In this document: positions 8,150 to 15,530 of the stretch, piece after piece
Position numbering within the stretch: position 1 is the stretch's first letter
Layout: each line of letters starts with the position of its first letter
Source of the DNA: Bacteroidales bacterium UBA2800
Lineage (GTDB): Bacteria > Bacteroidota > Bacteroidia > Bacteroidales > Paludibacteraceae
Direction of reading: 5' to 3'
Assembly: GCA_002351925.1 (NCBI GenBank)
Contig: DEHM01000009.1
Span: forward strand, 1 to 31,767
DNA: 31,767 nucleotides
Program-made: the position numbers and the translations under genes
The notes under the pieces: model-generated
Told to the model about the DNA's origin: nothing
The model's input: only the letters and a program-made list of their open reading frames with translations
The model's database searches: none

Positions 8150-9450
8150 CAGATAAACAGTATTTGTACGATGATGTAAACCGGCAGCAGCACGATCAAG
8201 CTGAATTTAATCATGTAGCCGAAGAACGACGGCATCGAGATACCCTCTTGTTCCGCTATCGACTTCACCATGAAGTTCGGGCCGTTACCGATATAGGTCA
8301 GCGCGCCAAAGAACACGGCACCCATCGAGATCGCTTTCAGGTACACATCCGAAGCCAGACCGGCAATGTCTCCGCACGGAGCCATCGAGTTGAAGACCAT
8401 GGCTGTAGGCGCGTTGTCCAGGAACGCACTGAGCGAACCGGTCATATAGACGTATTGCCACGGCTCGCTGATGACCTGCTGAATCGTCTCTTTCATGTTC
8501 TCCAGGAACATCAACGCCGGCGTCATCGTCGCAAAGATGCCGAGGAACACGCAGGCTACCTCCATAATCGGCGTCCAGCTGTAGTTGTTCTTCACGCGCA
8601 CCTCTTTCTTCGTCGTCAGCCACGATGCCGCGATGATCAGGATAAACGCCCACTCGCGCAGCAGCTTCAGGTACCACGGTGCACTGGGATCACCCATCGA
8701 CGGGATATACTTCGGATTGATGAACATCGTGCTGGCTATCACGCAGAGCAACCAAACGATATTGATCAGTCCGCTCATGCTCAGCTTCTTGGCTTCACGC
8801 ACGTCGGCCATGAGGTTAGCCGTCGGCTCTTTGCGGTAGTAATACATATCCGCCAGGAAATAGATACCCAGCAGCAGCGCACCCGTTACAGCCCATTCGG
8901 GCAACATGTTCTGCATCCACCACATAAAGTCCGCACCCTTCTGGAACAGCAGGAACAAAGGAGGATCACCCAGCGGCGAGAGCAAACCGCCGCAGTTAGC
9001 CACAATGGCGATAAAGAACAGGATGGTGTGTGCGCGATACTGACGCTGCTGGTTGGTAGCAATCAGCAGACGAATCAGCAACATCGCCGCACCCGTCGTT
9101 CCCATAAACGAAGCCAGAAACCAGCCCAGACCCATGATCTTGGTGTTGGTAAAAGGCGTAGCCTTCAGGTCTCCACGGATACAGATACCGCCGGTGGTCA
9201 CAAACAGCGCCATCAGCAACAGGATAAACGGCACGTAGTCGTAAATCATCTGGTGAATCAACTCGTGGCTCATGCCGTGTACGCACAGCCAGACACCTAC
9301 CGGTACACCCAGAATCAGCGAGACATACAGCTTGTGTATGTTCTCTTCCCACCACTCGCCTACATGCGGCATGAGCGGCAGCACAGCGATGCACAGCAGC
9401 ATCACTACAAACGGGATTAACATCCACGCAGGAATCAAATGTTCGATCAT
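8149..9450 (-). CDS. nhaD: Na+/H+ antiporter, NhaD type
   Basis: Predicted inner-membrane antiporter that extrudes Na+ in exchange for protons. With the start at 9450 it is 433 aa and almost entirely hydrophobic, with about 11-12 membrane segments. MGTTGAAMLLIR, ANCGGLLSPLGDPPLFLL and the late SAFLDNAPTAMVF segment are typical of NhaD in the ion-transporter superfamily (paired discontinuous helices with G-D-P-P and D-N-A-P). A longer reading to 9543 would add a hydrophilic stretch that overlaps the promoter, so it is rejected. It is transcribed from the promoter at 9493-9524 together with dedA. Confidence 0.92.
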   Translation of the reverse strand: MIEHLIPAWMLIPFVVMLLCIAVLPLMPHVGEWWEENIHKLYVSLILGVPVGVWLCVHGMSHELIHQMIYDYVPFILLLMALFVTTGGICIRGDLKATPFTNTKIMGLGWFLASFMGTTGAAMLLIRLLIATNQQRQYRAHTILFFIAIVANCGGLLSPLGDPPLFLLFQKGADFMWWMQNMLPEWAVTGALLLGIYFLADMYYYRKEPTANLMADVREAKKLSMSGLINIVWLLCVIASTMFINPKYIPSMGDPSAPWYLKLLREWAFILIIAASWLTTKKEVRVKNNYSWTPIMEVACVFLGIFATMTPALMFLENMKETIQQVISEPWQYVYMTGSLSAFLDNAPTAMVFNSMAPCGDIAGLASDVYLKAISMGAVFFGALTYIGNGPNFMVKSIAEQEGISMPSFFGYMIKFSLIVLLPVYIIVQILFI

Positions 9451-9492
9451 ACTATTTAGATTGTTTGTTTTTGTTACAAACCTTTGCGACTG

Positions 9493-9524
9493 CAAAGGTA
9501 CAACAATTTTTTTACATACGCAAA
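9493..9524 (-). promoter_or_regulatory. Promoter of nhaD-dedA with a dyad at the -7 box
   Basis: On the minus strand TTTG (complement of 9521-9524), 20 bp, then TACCTTTG (complement of 9493-9500). The -7 box lies inside the 18-base dyad CCTTTGC-AGTC-GCAAAGG (9481-9498). An almost identical dyad lies on the promoter at 10460-10490. Leader length to the nhaD ATG is about 35 nt. Confidence 0.8.
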
Positions 9525-9588
9525 TATTATTGGCATTTTTCATTTATTTTACTTCTGCCGGTCTTTTTGTGCCTTTTTCTTGCTTTAT

Positions 9589-9798
9589 TTAGCTTGCATT
9601 TTTGTGTTGTAGGCTCGGACATAGGCAGATTAGTCCTTCGCTGTCCTCCCTCTGCGTGAGGACGTCGTTATCTCGTATCGCCCCCTGTCTTTGTTCTTGT
9701 TCTGCACAAGGATACAAACGCCAGCGGTCTGCCCGATACGAGCTAAATGCGGGTGTAGCCCATGCGGCGTGCAGCACTTTTAACACATCTTCATCCAT
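9589..9798 (-). CDS. Possible small hypothetical protein (69 aa)
   Basis: An ATG-started frame of 69 codons directly beside a heptamer array, the same position such arrays take at other gene starts here. The product has a plausible N-terminus (MDEDVLKVLHAAWATPAF) but no recognised motif. No promoter was found upstream on this strand, and the DNA is rich in inverted repeats, which could instead mean an RNA or a gene remnant. Weak call. Confidence 0.2.
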   Translation of the reverse strand: MDEDVLKVLHAAWATPAFSSYRADRWRLYPCAEQEQRQGAIRDNDVLTQREDSEGLICLCPSLQHKNAS

Positions 9799-9799
9799 A

Positions 9800-9850
9800 C
9801 TTTTTACTTTTTACCTTTTATGATACACTATACACTATACACTATACACT
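9800..9850. repeat. Two adjacent 7-bp tandem arrays
   Basis: CTTTTTA, CTTTTTA, CCTTTTA at 9800-9820, then four perfect ATACACT units at 9823-9850. Confidence 0.9.
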
Positions 9851-9885
9851 TGTAGGACTAATACCACATTTTAGGGGATAAACTC

Positions 9886-9916
9886 TTGTATATATCAATT
9901 TTTTGTTGTACCTTTG
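9886..9916 (+). promoter_or_regulatory. Bacteroidota-type promoter upstream of the 10096 gene
   Basis: TTG 9886-9888, exactly 20 bp, TACCTTTG 9909-9916. The start site would be near 9923, leaving a long leader of about 170 nt that contains an 11-bp tandem array and a hairpin before the ATG at 10096. Confidence 0.75.
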
Positions 9917-9960
9917 CACCCGATTTCGTCACTATGCCGTCGTAGCATCCACACATGCCT

Positions 9961-10004
9961 TACGGACAATATACGGACGATATACGTACGATATACGTAG
10001 GATT
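9961..10004. repeat. Four tandem 11-bp units (iteron-like)
   Basis: TACGGACAATA, TACGGACGATA, TACGTACGATA, TACGTAGGATT lie head to tail in the predicted leader. A spacing of 11 bp is close to one DNA turn, so a protein could bind the same face. No origin or replication gene is nearby. Confidence 0.8.
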
Positions 10005-10061
10005 ACGCCGAGAGGAGGCTTAGAAAGTAATAATGTAATAATGATAAAATAATTAATTAAT

Positions 10062-10083
10062 CCCTCTTGCGTGGCTTAGAGGG
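10062..10083 (+). promoter_or_regulatory. Leader hairpin just before the 10096 start codon
   Basis: CCCTCT (10062-10067) pairs with AGAGGG (10078-10083) across a 10-nt loop and ends 12 bases before the ATG. It could modulate translation; no known riboswitch class was recognised. Confidence 0.4.
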
Positions 10084-10095
10084 CATCCACACACT

Positions 10096-10437
10096 ATGGC
10101 ACACATACAACCCAATGTCGCAATTGACTCCCTCCAAGGGAAGCTTAAACGTAACGATCGAATTGTTTATTGTACCCGCAACGGTAGAACACACGCCTAT
10201 GCCTTTGACCATCCTTTCCGTGGCACAGCCTCGGAAGAGCAGGCACAAACCCGTTCTACTTTCGGCATGGCTGTCAAGCAAGCCTCTGCCATCCTCAAAG
10301 ATCCCGCTCAGAAAGCCGAATGGGAGCGCCGTTATGCCTCCTATCGCAAGCACTACCGGGCTTCCTCTTCCGCTCGCTACTATTCCACTCTCCGCGGCTT
10401 CATCATCGCCACCATCAATGCCGAACTGAAAGGATAA
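10096..10437 (+). CDS. Small basic protein of unknown function
   Basis: A 113-aa soluble, basic protein with no signal peptide. Its layout, an N-terminal QGKLKRNDRIVYCTRNGRTHAY strand region (from about residue 14) followed by a helical section with ASEEQAQTRSTFGMAVKQAS and then DP-x-x-x-x-x-W-x-x-R-Y, resembles a group of uncharacterised Bacteroidales proteins seen repeatedly near accessory DNA. That resemblance is from memory. It has its own promoter at 9886-9916 and a structured leader, and is followed by the promoter of the 6S-like RNA. Function unknown. Confidence 0.7.
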   Translation: MAHIQPNVAIDSLQGKLKRNDRIVYCTRNGRTHAYAFDHPFRGTASEEQAQTRSTFGMAVKQASAILKDPAQKAEWERRYASYRKHYRASSSARYYSTLRGFIIATINAELKG

Positions 10438-10459
10438 TAATGAAAAAATGCAAATATTT

Positions 10460-10490
10460 TTGCATATATCGTTTTTTTGTTGTACCTTTG
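10460..10490 (+). promoter_or_regulatory. Promoter of the 6S-like RNA, with -33 and -7 dyads
   Basis: TTG 10460-10462, 20 bp, TACCTTTG 10483-10490. The -7 box is part of the dyad CCTTTGC-AGCC-GCAAAGG (10485-10502), differing by one loop base from the one at nhaD. The -33 region lies in a second dyad, ATGCAAA (10448-10454) with TTTGCAT. The start site would be near 10497. Confidence 0.8.
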
Positions 10491-10602
10491 CAGCCGCAAA
10501 GGTTTTAGAACCCTCGTCGCTTGCCGTGGAGCGTTCGAAAGTAATGCTGGCCTTGACAGCATAAAAAAGCAAGGACATATTAACAGCGTTTATTACGCTT
10601 TG

Positions 10603-10782
10603 TACTTGGCTACTCTGAATCTCGCAAATTCATCGAATTGGACCAAGACAATGCAACAGTAGATGTCTGCGTGTATATTCGTACGCACACTTCTCGTGTG
10701 TTAGTATCGATATATGGCGTGGCTTCATGTTGCTTGTTCTGTCCAATCGGCAATGCGAGAGCCAGGAGTAGCGGGACAAGTA
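10603..10782 (+). ncRNA. Long imperfect hairpin RNA, candidate 6S RNA
   Basis: Nested pairing explains about 180 nt. Closing stem: TACTTG/CAAGTA (10603-10608 with 10777-10782), GCTACTC/GAGTAGC (10609-10615 with 10766-10772), TCTCGCA/TGCGAGA (10620-10626 with 10754-10760), ATTGGAC/GTCCAAT (10637-10643 with 10741-10747), GCAAC/GTTGC (10653-10657 with 10729-10733). Then an open internal loop of 14 and 12 nt (10658-10671, 10717-10728). Then a terminal stem, 10672-10690 with 10696-10716, capped by TTCTC. Closing stem, central bubble, terminal stem and total length are the plan of 6S RNA, which binds the primary RNA polymerase. A strong promoter lies upstream and a terminator-like hairpin follows. 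The precursor would start near 10497. Identity as 6S is inference; the structure is seen. Confidence 0.55.
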
Positions 10783-10802
10783 ACATTGAAGCCCGCTTTT
10801 TG
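10770..10802 (+). terminator. Terminator-like hairpin after the 6S-like RNA
   Basis: AGCGGG (10770-10775) pairs with CCCGCT (10792-10797) and is followed by a run of T. The left arm overlaps the closing stem of the RNA, so the two structures are alternatives during transcription. Read-through could feed the gene at 10831, for which no separate promoter was found. Confidence 0.6.
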
Positions 10803-10830
10803 TTGTACTTAATTGAAAAATATTTACAAA

Positions 10831-13800
10831 ATGAAAACAAAACTTTTTTCTCTTTTTCTCGCGCTTGTAGCAAGCGTTAGCACATTTGCATCGTTAGACG
10901 TTATTCCGTCGGATGCAGTTCTCGCTGATTACTACGATCAGGGTGACGTGTGCGTATGTTTCTTCGTTCCAGATAACCTGGCTTGTAACGACATCGTGCT
11001 GACAGGTTCATTTAACGGATGGACAAGCAATGTGACTCAATGCGTTGCTGTTGAGCCTATTGAGGGTTATGACGGCTGGTATGTAGGTTCTTTCGAGCCC
11101 GAGGCAGAGCCCGAGGCAGGGAAGGGTATTCAGGCTAAACCTATTCTGCTGGATGTAAATGGTAATTTCAACTGGTCGTATCAAGTAGGTGCTGTTACCG
11201 TTATCCGCGGTGGTGTACAGGCAGTTACAGGTGCTTACGCAGGTGAGATTGACCTAATCAACTACGGTACCGACGCTCCGAATGTGTTCACGATTGACGC
11301 ATGGAAGAGCAATCCGTGTACTACTGTTTACCACAACTACACTATTACTGTCATCAGCGATGGTTGCGACGGAAATGTGGTTCCGTTCATCGTAGGTGCT
11401 ATGAGCAGCTGGGCTTTCCGGCAAATGCAGTACAATTCTGCTAAGACCATAGCTAATGCAGGCGTTCCGACATACGATATTACTTTCAAGGCCGCTGAGA
11501 ATACTCCGTATCAAATTCTGAGCGGTGTGCCGGATCCGAATACTGGTGTGGTTCCGGCTAGTAGTGATAGTGCAGTAAGTTGGGAGGATATTGCTCACAT
11601 GCAGAAGCTCGTTAATGGTGTATGGCGTCGTATCCCAGGTGAGGAGGGCGACAATCAACTGACCCATGAAAATGCAAACATCGTATGGGACCTCCGTGCA
11701 GAGAATCTCCGTTGGGCTCGCTGTGGTACAGCTACTTTCAGTCTTAATGCAAATTGCGATGAGACAAAGGGAATCGTAACTGGATCGGGAATATATAATT
11801 ATTTGTCTAATTGCATATTAACTGCTATTCCGAATGACGGCTATCATTTTACTCAATGGTCAGATGGCAATACCGACAATCCTCGAACCATTGTTTTAAC
11901 GCAAGACACTACCTTTACGGCAGAATTCGCTATCAATACTAATGTGCCTGTGGCTGATGTAGAATTTACAGGCAATGATTTCTTGGGTCAAGGAACACAG
12001 GCTTACGGTAGTGTCGTTATTGCTACGAAGAATGGCGTTACCTTTACTTGCAACAAGGGTTGGAACGATGATGCACACTCTACTCTGCGTTGTTACAAAA
12101 ATGGTGTGATTACGATTACTTCTGAGACTGAGCAAATTGGTAAGTTGGTGTTCCGGTTCTTCTCGACCTATACGGGTGACTTGGACAGCATGGTGGTTGT
12201 CAATGCACAATCTTGGACGTATACTCTGACATCTTCAGCTCGTATTGAGAAAGTATCCGTTTACTTCGGTGAGGCTGAGCCGGTTGTTTTAGAGACCCTC
12301 ACAGCGGCTCAAGCGAAGGTGCGTGCTGAGGCATTAGCAGAGAATACCGAGTCTGAAAAAGTGGCTGTACGTTGCTTAGTTGCCAGCATCAAGACCCCGT
12401 ATAGCGAGGAGTATGGCAACATCACCGTTTGGCTGAATGATGATCCAACTTCTACTTATGGCCTTATCCAAGCGTACCGTGCTATATGTTCAGCTGAGGA
12501 TGGTGCGGCTCTTGCTGAGCATGATCGCGTATTGGTAGTTGGTAAATTGAGCCACATCACTAGTGATGTGGCTGGCGAAATCAGACATTACTATGAAATT
12601 ACTAAGGGCGCGAAATTAGAAAGGATTGAGGGGGTAAAGATAGGCGATTTGTATTATTATTTGAATGCTACGAACCATACTGCTGAGGTTACCTCGGCAA
12701 AGGATAACTATGCTGGATTAGTAACAGTAGACATATCCTCTTCTGTGGTATATAAGTCGGCAACTTACACGGTCACAAGCATTGAAGACTATGCTTTCTC
12801 TGGTTGCAGCACTCTTACCTCTATTGAGATCCCCAATAGTGTCACAAGTATTGGTACTAATGCTTTCAATGGTTGTAGTAGTTTAACAGATATTTATGCG
12901 ACGTGTGGCGATCGGGATAGACTAAAGCAGTTGTTAAATAATGATAGCCGTGTGAAATACAAGCCTCTACCATATACTATGTCAACGATAGCGCAATATG
13001 GCTATATCTCAACAAACATTAAAAATGTAACTATCTGCGACGAACCACTTGTGACGTGTACAGTAACAGCTAAATATGGCTACCATTTCGTTCAATGGAA
13101 CGATGGTATAACAGACAACCCTCGTACTATTGAGTTAACTCAAGATACAACATTTGAAGCTATTTTTGCTCCATACGTGTATACGATTTCTATAACTTGC
13201 GATACAACTAGAGGTTCAGTCGAAGGTCTACAGGGCGAATTTGAGTATCGTACAGAATTAACATATACGGCCACACCAAAATACGGCTATCATTTCGCAG
13301 GTTGGAGTGATGGATATAATAGCAATCCCCGTTCATATATTGTGACTATGGATGCAACCCTCGAAGCCTTCTTCGCTCCAAATCAATACAGCCTCTCTGC
13401 CTTGACAAACCCGAATGGGTCTGTTTCCGGCACAGGTATGTTTGATTACCTAACAGAGTGTACTTTTGAGGCAATTCCGAATGACGGCTATCATTTCACT
13501 CAATGGAATGACGGAAACAAGGACAACCCACGTACACTTGTTCTGACAAGAGATACTATTTTCTCGGCGGAATATGCCGTTGATAAAAGTGGTAAGTGTG
13601 GTGACAACTTAGCCCTTACATGGGAGTACAATGCTACAAACAAAGTCCTAACTATAAGCGGAGCAGGCACCCTCAATTCGAACTATACATTCGGTCTCGA
13701 AGCACCTACTACTGTAGAAAAACTGGTTATAGCCGAAGGTGTCACAACTATAGGTAATAGCGCCTTTGCAGGCTATTCGACTCTCAAGCATCTCAGCGTT

Positions 13801-14511
13801 GCAGCAAGCGTGAAGACGATCTATGAGCAAGCTTTCTACAACTGCACCGGTTTAGAGAACATCTATTGTTATCGTGCTACACCTCCTACGGCTTATAGCA
13901 ATACATTTGACGGTATTGAGAAGTTTGAGTGTGTACTTCATGTGCTATCCGCTTCCGTAGACATGTATAAAGCCGCTACTGGATGGAGGGACTTCTATTA
14001 TGTCGAAACTATTGATGCAGAAGAAGTAGCCGAGACGATAACGGATGTCGACGTGGCTCCTTCTGATAACGAAGCAGTCGTTACATGGCCGACTTCGACT
14101 AATGCTGCAACATATTCGCTTCAAATCACTAAAGACGGTGTTGTTTTCTGCACACTTATCTTCAATGCGAATGGTCAATTAACTGGAATTGCTTTTGCTC
14201 CTGGCAGAGACTATACAAACAACCATGCCCCCGCAGCAGTTCTGACATCCGATGGAGGTTTCCGCTTCACAATAACAGGCCTCTCTAGTGGAACGAACTA
14301 TCATTTGACCCTTGATACAAAAGATGCAAATGACCAAGTCATAGCTTCCTATGTGACTGATTTCACAACGACAGGTGAAACACCTACGGCTATCGACCAA
14401 ATTGACTCCTCTTCCTTTGAGGGAGGTACGCGCAAATTCCTCCGGGATGGCCAAATCTACATCCTCCGCGGAGAGAGGACCTACACCCTTACCGGCCAAG
14501 AGGTGAGATAA
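10831..14511 (+). CDS. Large mosaic secreted protein with InlB-type, BspA-type and fibronectin-type domains
   Basis: The ATG at 10831 gives 1226 aa with a clear signal peptide (MKTKLFSLFLALVASVSTFA). Two beta-rich N-terminal parts follow; the first contains DIVLTGSFNGW, like glycogen-binding E-set/CBM48 folds. Four InlB B-type repeats, each with GYHF-x-x-W-x-DG-x-x-x-NPR, lie at about 300-370 and 717-920. Between them are an OB-fold-like section (about 490-602, SIKTPYSEEYGNI-x-x-W) and a leucine-rich BspA-like segment (about 645-715). A second BspA-like segment (about 921-1060) and a fibronectin III-like domain (about 1070-1185) follow. The tail (KFLRDGQIYILRGERTYTLT, then GQEVR) resembles short C-terminal tails of exported Bacteroidales proteins. 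Base composition is more AT-rich than its neighbours. Likely surface or secreted binding protein; ligand unknown. Confidence 0.82.
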   Translation: MKTKLFSLFLALVASVSTFASLDVIPSDAVLADYYDQGDVCVCFFVPDNLACNDIVLTGSFNGWTSNVTQCVAVEPIEGYDGWYVGSFEPEAEPEAGKGIQAKPILLDVNGNFNWSYQVGAVTVIRGGVQAVTGAYAGEIDLINYGTDAPNVFTIDAWKSNPCTTVYHNYTITVISDGCDGNVVPFIVGAMSSWAFRQMQYNSAKTIANAGVPTYDITFKAAENTPYQILSGVPDPNTGVVPASSDSAVSWEDIAHMQKLVNGVWRRIPGEEGDNQLTHENANIVWDLRAENLRWARCGTATFSLNANCDETKGIVTGSGIYNYLSNCILTAIPNDGYHFTQWSDGNTDNPRTIVLTQDTTFTAEFAINTNVPVADVEFTGNDFLGQGTQAYGSVVIATKNGVTFTCNKGWNDDAHSTLRCYKNGVITITSETEQIGKLVFRFFSTYTGDLDSMVVVNAQSWTYTLTSSARIEKVSVYFGEAEPVVLETLTAAQAKVRAEALAENTESEKVAVRCLVASIKTPYSEEYGNITVWLNDDPTSTYGLIQAYRAICSAEDGAALAEHDRVLVVGKLSHITSDVAGEIRHYYEITKGAKLERIEGVKIGDLYYYLNATNHTAEVTSAKDNYAGLVTVDISSSVVYKSATYTVTSIEDYAFSGCSTLTSIEIPNSVTSIGTNAFNGCSSLTDIYATCGDRDRLKQLLNNDSRVKYKPLPYTMSTIAQYGYISTNIKNVTICDEPLVTCTVTAKYGYHFVQWNDGITDNPRTIELTQDTTFEAIFAPYVYTISITCDTTRGSVEGLQGEFEYRTELTYTATPKYGYHFAGWSDGYNSNPRSYIVTMDATLEAFFAPNQYSLSALTNPNGSVSGTGMFDYLTECTFEAIPNDGYHFTQWNDGNKDNPRTLVLTRDTIFSAEYAVDKSGKCGDNLALTWEYNATNKVLTISGAGTLNSNYTFGLEAPTTVEKLVIAEGVTTIGNSAFAGYSTLKHLSVAASVKTIYEQAFYNCTGLENIYCYRATPPTAYSNTFDGIEKFECVLHVLSASVDMYKAATGWRDFYYVETIDAEEVAETITDVDVAPSDNEAVVTWPTSTNAATYSLQITKDGVVFCTLIFNANGQLTGIAFAPGRDYTNNHAPAAVLTSDGGFRFTITGLSSGTNYHLTLDTKDANDQVIASYVTDFTTTGETPTAIDQIDSSSFEGGTRKFLRDGQIYILRGERTYTLTGQEVR

Positions 14512-14534
14512 CGTTAAGCGGGAAATCTATCGGT

Positions 14535-14558
14535 AAAAGCGTCAGAAATGGCGCTTTT
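14535..14558 (+). terminator. Terminator after the mosaic secreted protein
   Basis: AAAAGCG (14535-14541) pairs with CGCTTTT (14552-14558), loop of 10 nt, 24 bases after the stop. The stem is symmetrical in A and T, so it could act in both directions. Confidence 0.6.
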
Positions 14559-14649
14559 GCTGTTTCTGTTATGGCTCCTGCACTAATTGCAGAAAAAGAG
14601 CGCTTTCTGTGCTTCTTTTACAAAAAAATGCAAAAAAAAGCAAAAATAT

Positions 14650-14680
14650 TTGGTCAATTGAAAAAAAAGTAGTAATTTTG
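14650..14680 (+). promoter_or_regulatory. Promoter of the rpmB-rpmG-DUF4295 operon
   Basis: TTG 14650-14652, 20 bp, TAATTTTG 14673-14680. The start site would be near 14687, leaving a leader of about 100 nt. Confidence 0.8.
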
Positions 14681-14698
14681 CACGATTTTTTTCGTGGA

Positions 14699-14725
14699 AT
14701 AGACTGCATTTTTGGCGTGGTCTAT
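14699..14725 (+). promoter_or_regulatory. Leader hairpin upstream of rpmB
   Basis: ATAGAC (14699-14704) pairs with GTCTAT (14720-14725). Ribosomal protein leaders are often autoregulatory, so this is a candidate control element. It matches no leader class I can name. Confidence 0.35.
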
Positions 14726-14785
14726 CTGTATTGTGCTGAGGATGAGTGGGTTACAAAAGGAAAATAATATAAAATATATACTACA

Positions 14786-15022
14786 ATGTCAAAGATTTGT
14801 CAAATTACAGGCAAGAAAGCCATGGGCGGCTGCAATGTCTCGCACTCGAAGCGCCACACAAAGCGCAGCTTCGATGTGAACCTCTTCCGCCGCAAGTTCT
14901 ACTGGGTAGAACAGGATGTATGGATCGAGCTGAACGTGAGTGCAGCCGGTCTGAGAACAATTAACAAGATCGGCCTCGACAACGCGCTGAAACAAGCTGC
15001 TGAGAAGGGCTATCTCTATTAA
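14786..15022 (+). CDS. rpmB: 50S ribosomal protein L28
   Basis: 78-aa basic protein. The start MSKICQITGKKAMGGCNVSHS, with the G-x-NVSHS signature, and the later FDVNLFRRKF and GLRTINKIGLDNAL blocks are diagnostic of bacterial L28. It is first of three small genes transcribed together, 17 bases before rpmG. Confidence 0.97.
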   Translation: MSKICQITGKKAMGGCNVSHSKRHTKRSFDVNLFRRKFYWVEQDVWIELNVSAAGLRTINKIGLDNALKQAAEKGYLY

Positions 15023-15039
15023 ACGAAAGGAGCTGAACA

Positions 15040-15228
15040 ATGGCAAAGAAACAAAAAGAAGCACGCGTACAGGTTATCCTGGAGTGCACTGAGCAAAAGG
15101 CCAGCGGCGTACCCGGAATGTCTCGTTACATCACCACCAAAAACCGCAAGAACACTCCCGATCGTTTGGAGTTGAAGAAGTACAATCCCTATTTGAAGAA
15201 GTACACGATTCATAAGGAGATTAAGTAA
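15040..15228 (+). CDS. rpmG: 50S ribosomal protein L33
   Basis: 62-aa basic protein with R-V-Q-V-I-L-E-C-T-E, YITTKNRKNTPDRLELKKYN and the KKYTIHKEIK end typical of L33. It lacks the full set of zinc-binding cysteines (only one Cys seen), so it is the zinc-free form. It sits between rpmB and the DUF4295 gene, the standard Bacteroidota arrangement. Confidence 0.97.
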   Translation: MAKKQKEARVQVILECTEQKASGVPGMSRYITTKNRKNTPDRLELKKYNPYLKKYTIHKEIK

Positions 15229-15256
15229 TTAACCCTAATTAGAAAGGCTTAGAACT

Positions 15257-15409
15257 ATGGCAAAGAAAGCGGTCGCAACACTGCAAACCGGTAACTCCGG
15301 ACGCGCGCACTCTAAGTGCATCAAGATGGTTAAGTCGCCTAAGACGGGTGCTTACATCTTCCAAGAGGAGATCGTTCTGAACGAGAAAGTGAACGAGTTC
15401 TTCAAGTAA
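15257..15409 (+). CDS. DUF4295 family small basic protein
   Basis: A 50-aa gene too short for routine length cut-offs. The product begins MAKKAVATLQTGNSGRAHSK and ends EKVNEFFK, the pattern of the DUF4295 proteins that follow rpmB-rpmG in Bacteroidota. Its function is not established; its size, charge and operon suggest a ribosome-associated role. It starts 28 bases after rpmG, and a strong terminator follows its stop. Confidence 0.92.
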   Translation: MAKKAVATLQTGNSGRAHSKCIKMVKSPKTGAYIFQEEIVLNEKVNEFFK

Positions 15410-15420
15410 GAAACCAACCG

Positions 15421-15452
15421 AAAAATCCCACACCAACCACGTGGGATTTTTT
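15421..15452 (+). terminator. Strong rho-independent terminator of the ribosomal operon
   Basis: AAAAATCCCAC (15421-15431) pairs perfectly with GTGGGATTTTT (15441-15451) over a 9-nt loop, 11 bases after the DUF4295 stop, and runs into T. Confidence 0.95.
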
Positions 15453-15463
15453 GTGTCTGCCAT

Positions 15464-15497
15464 TTTGGCAGTAACAAGGCTTATGGCATACATTTTG
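15464..15497 (+). promoter_or_regulatory. Possible promoter of grpE-dnaJ
   Basis: TTTG 15464-15467, 21 bp, then TACATTTTG 15489-15497, one base longer than the usual TAnnTTTG. The -33 box sits in a 6-bp hairpin CTGCCA/TGGCAG (15457-15471). A second small dyad ACACC/GGTGT follows at 15503-15516 in the leader. No CIRCE element was seen. Confidence 0.45.
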
Positions 15498-15530
15498 ACA
15501 CACCGATAGGTGTAAACACAATTTCGGATT

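Larger units (their letters stand above)
9451..10095. other. Intergenic stretch rich in repeats and inverted repeats
   Basis: Between nhaD and the gene at 10096 no convincing large gene is seen. The region holds the nhaD promoter, hairpins (9643-9648 with 9658-9663, six bp), a 9-bp inverted repeat CTCGTATCG/CGATACGAG (9672-9680 with 9734-9742), heptamer arrays (9800-9850), a rightward promoter (9886-9916) and an 11-bp tandem array (9961-10004). A weak rightward promoter-like pair also lies near 9562-9595 (TTTG, 20 bp, TAGCTTGC), so a small RNA at about 9603-9760 is conceivable but unsupported. Confidence 0.6.

Noticed and set aside
8164..9420. 418-codon plus-strand frame opposite nhaD
   Set aside because: Histidine- and glutamine-rich low-complexity reading antisense to a clear antiporter gene.
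9451..9543. Longer nhaD start at 9543
   Set aside because: The extra 31 residues are hydrophilic and overlap the promoter and its dyad. NhaD homology starts at the ATG at 9450.
9961..10004. 11-bp array as a replication origin or plasmid iteron
   Set aside because: No replication initiator gene, no DnaA-box cluster, and all surrounding genes are chromosomal.
10610..10873. Minus-strand ORF with a signal-peptide-like LLLVPLLLALALPIGQ
   Set aside because: It overlaps the arms of the 6S-like hairpin and the start of the secreted-protein gene. The hydrophobic stretch is a by-product of the paired RNA sequence.
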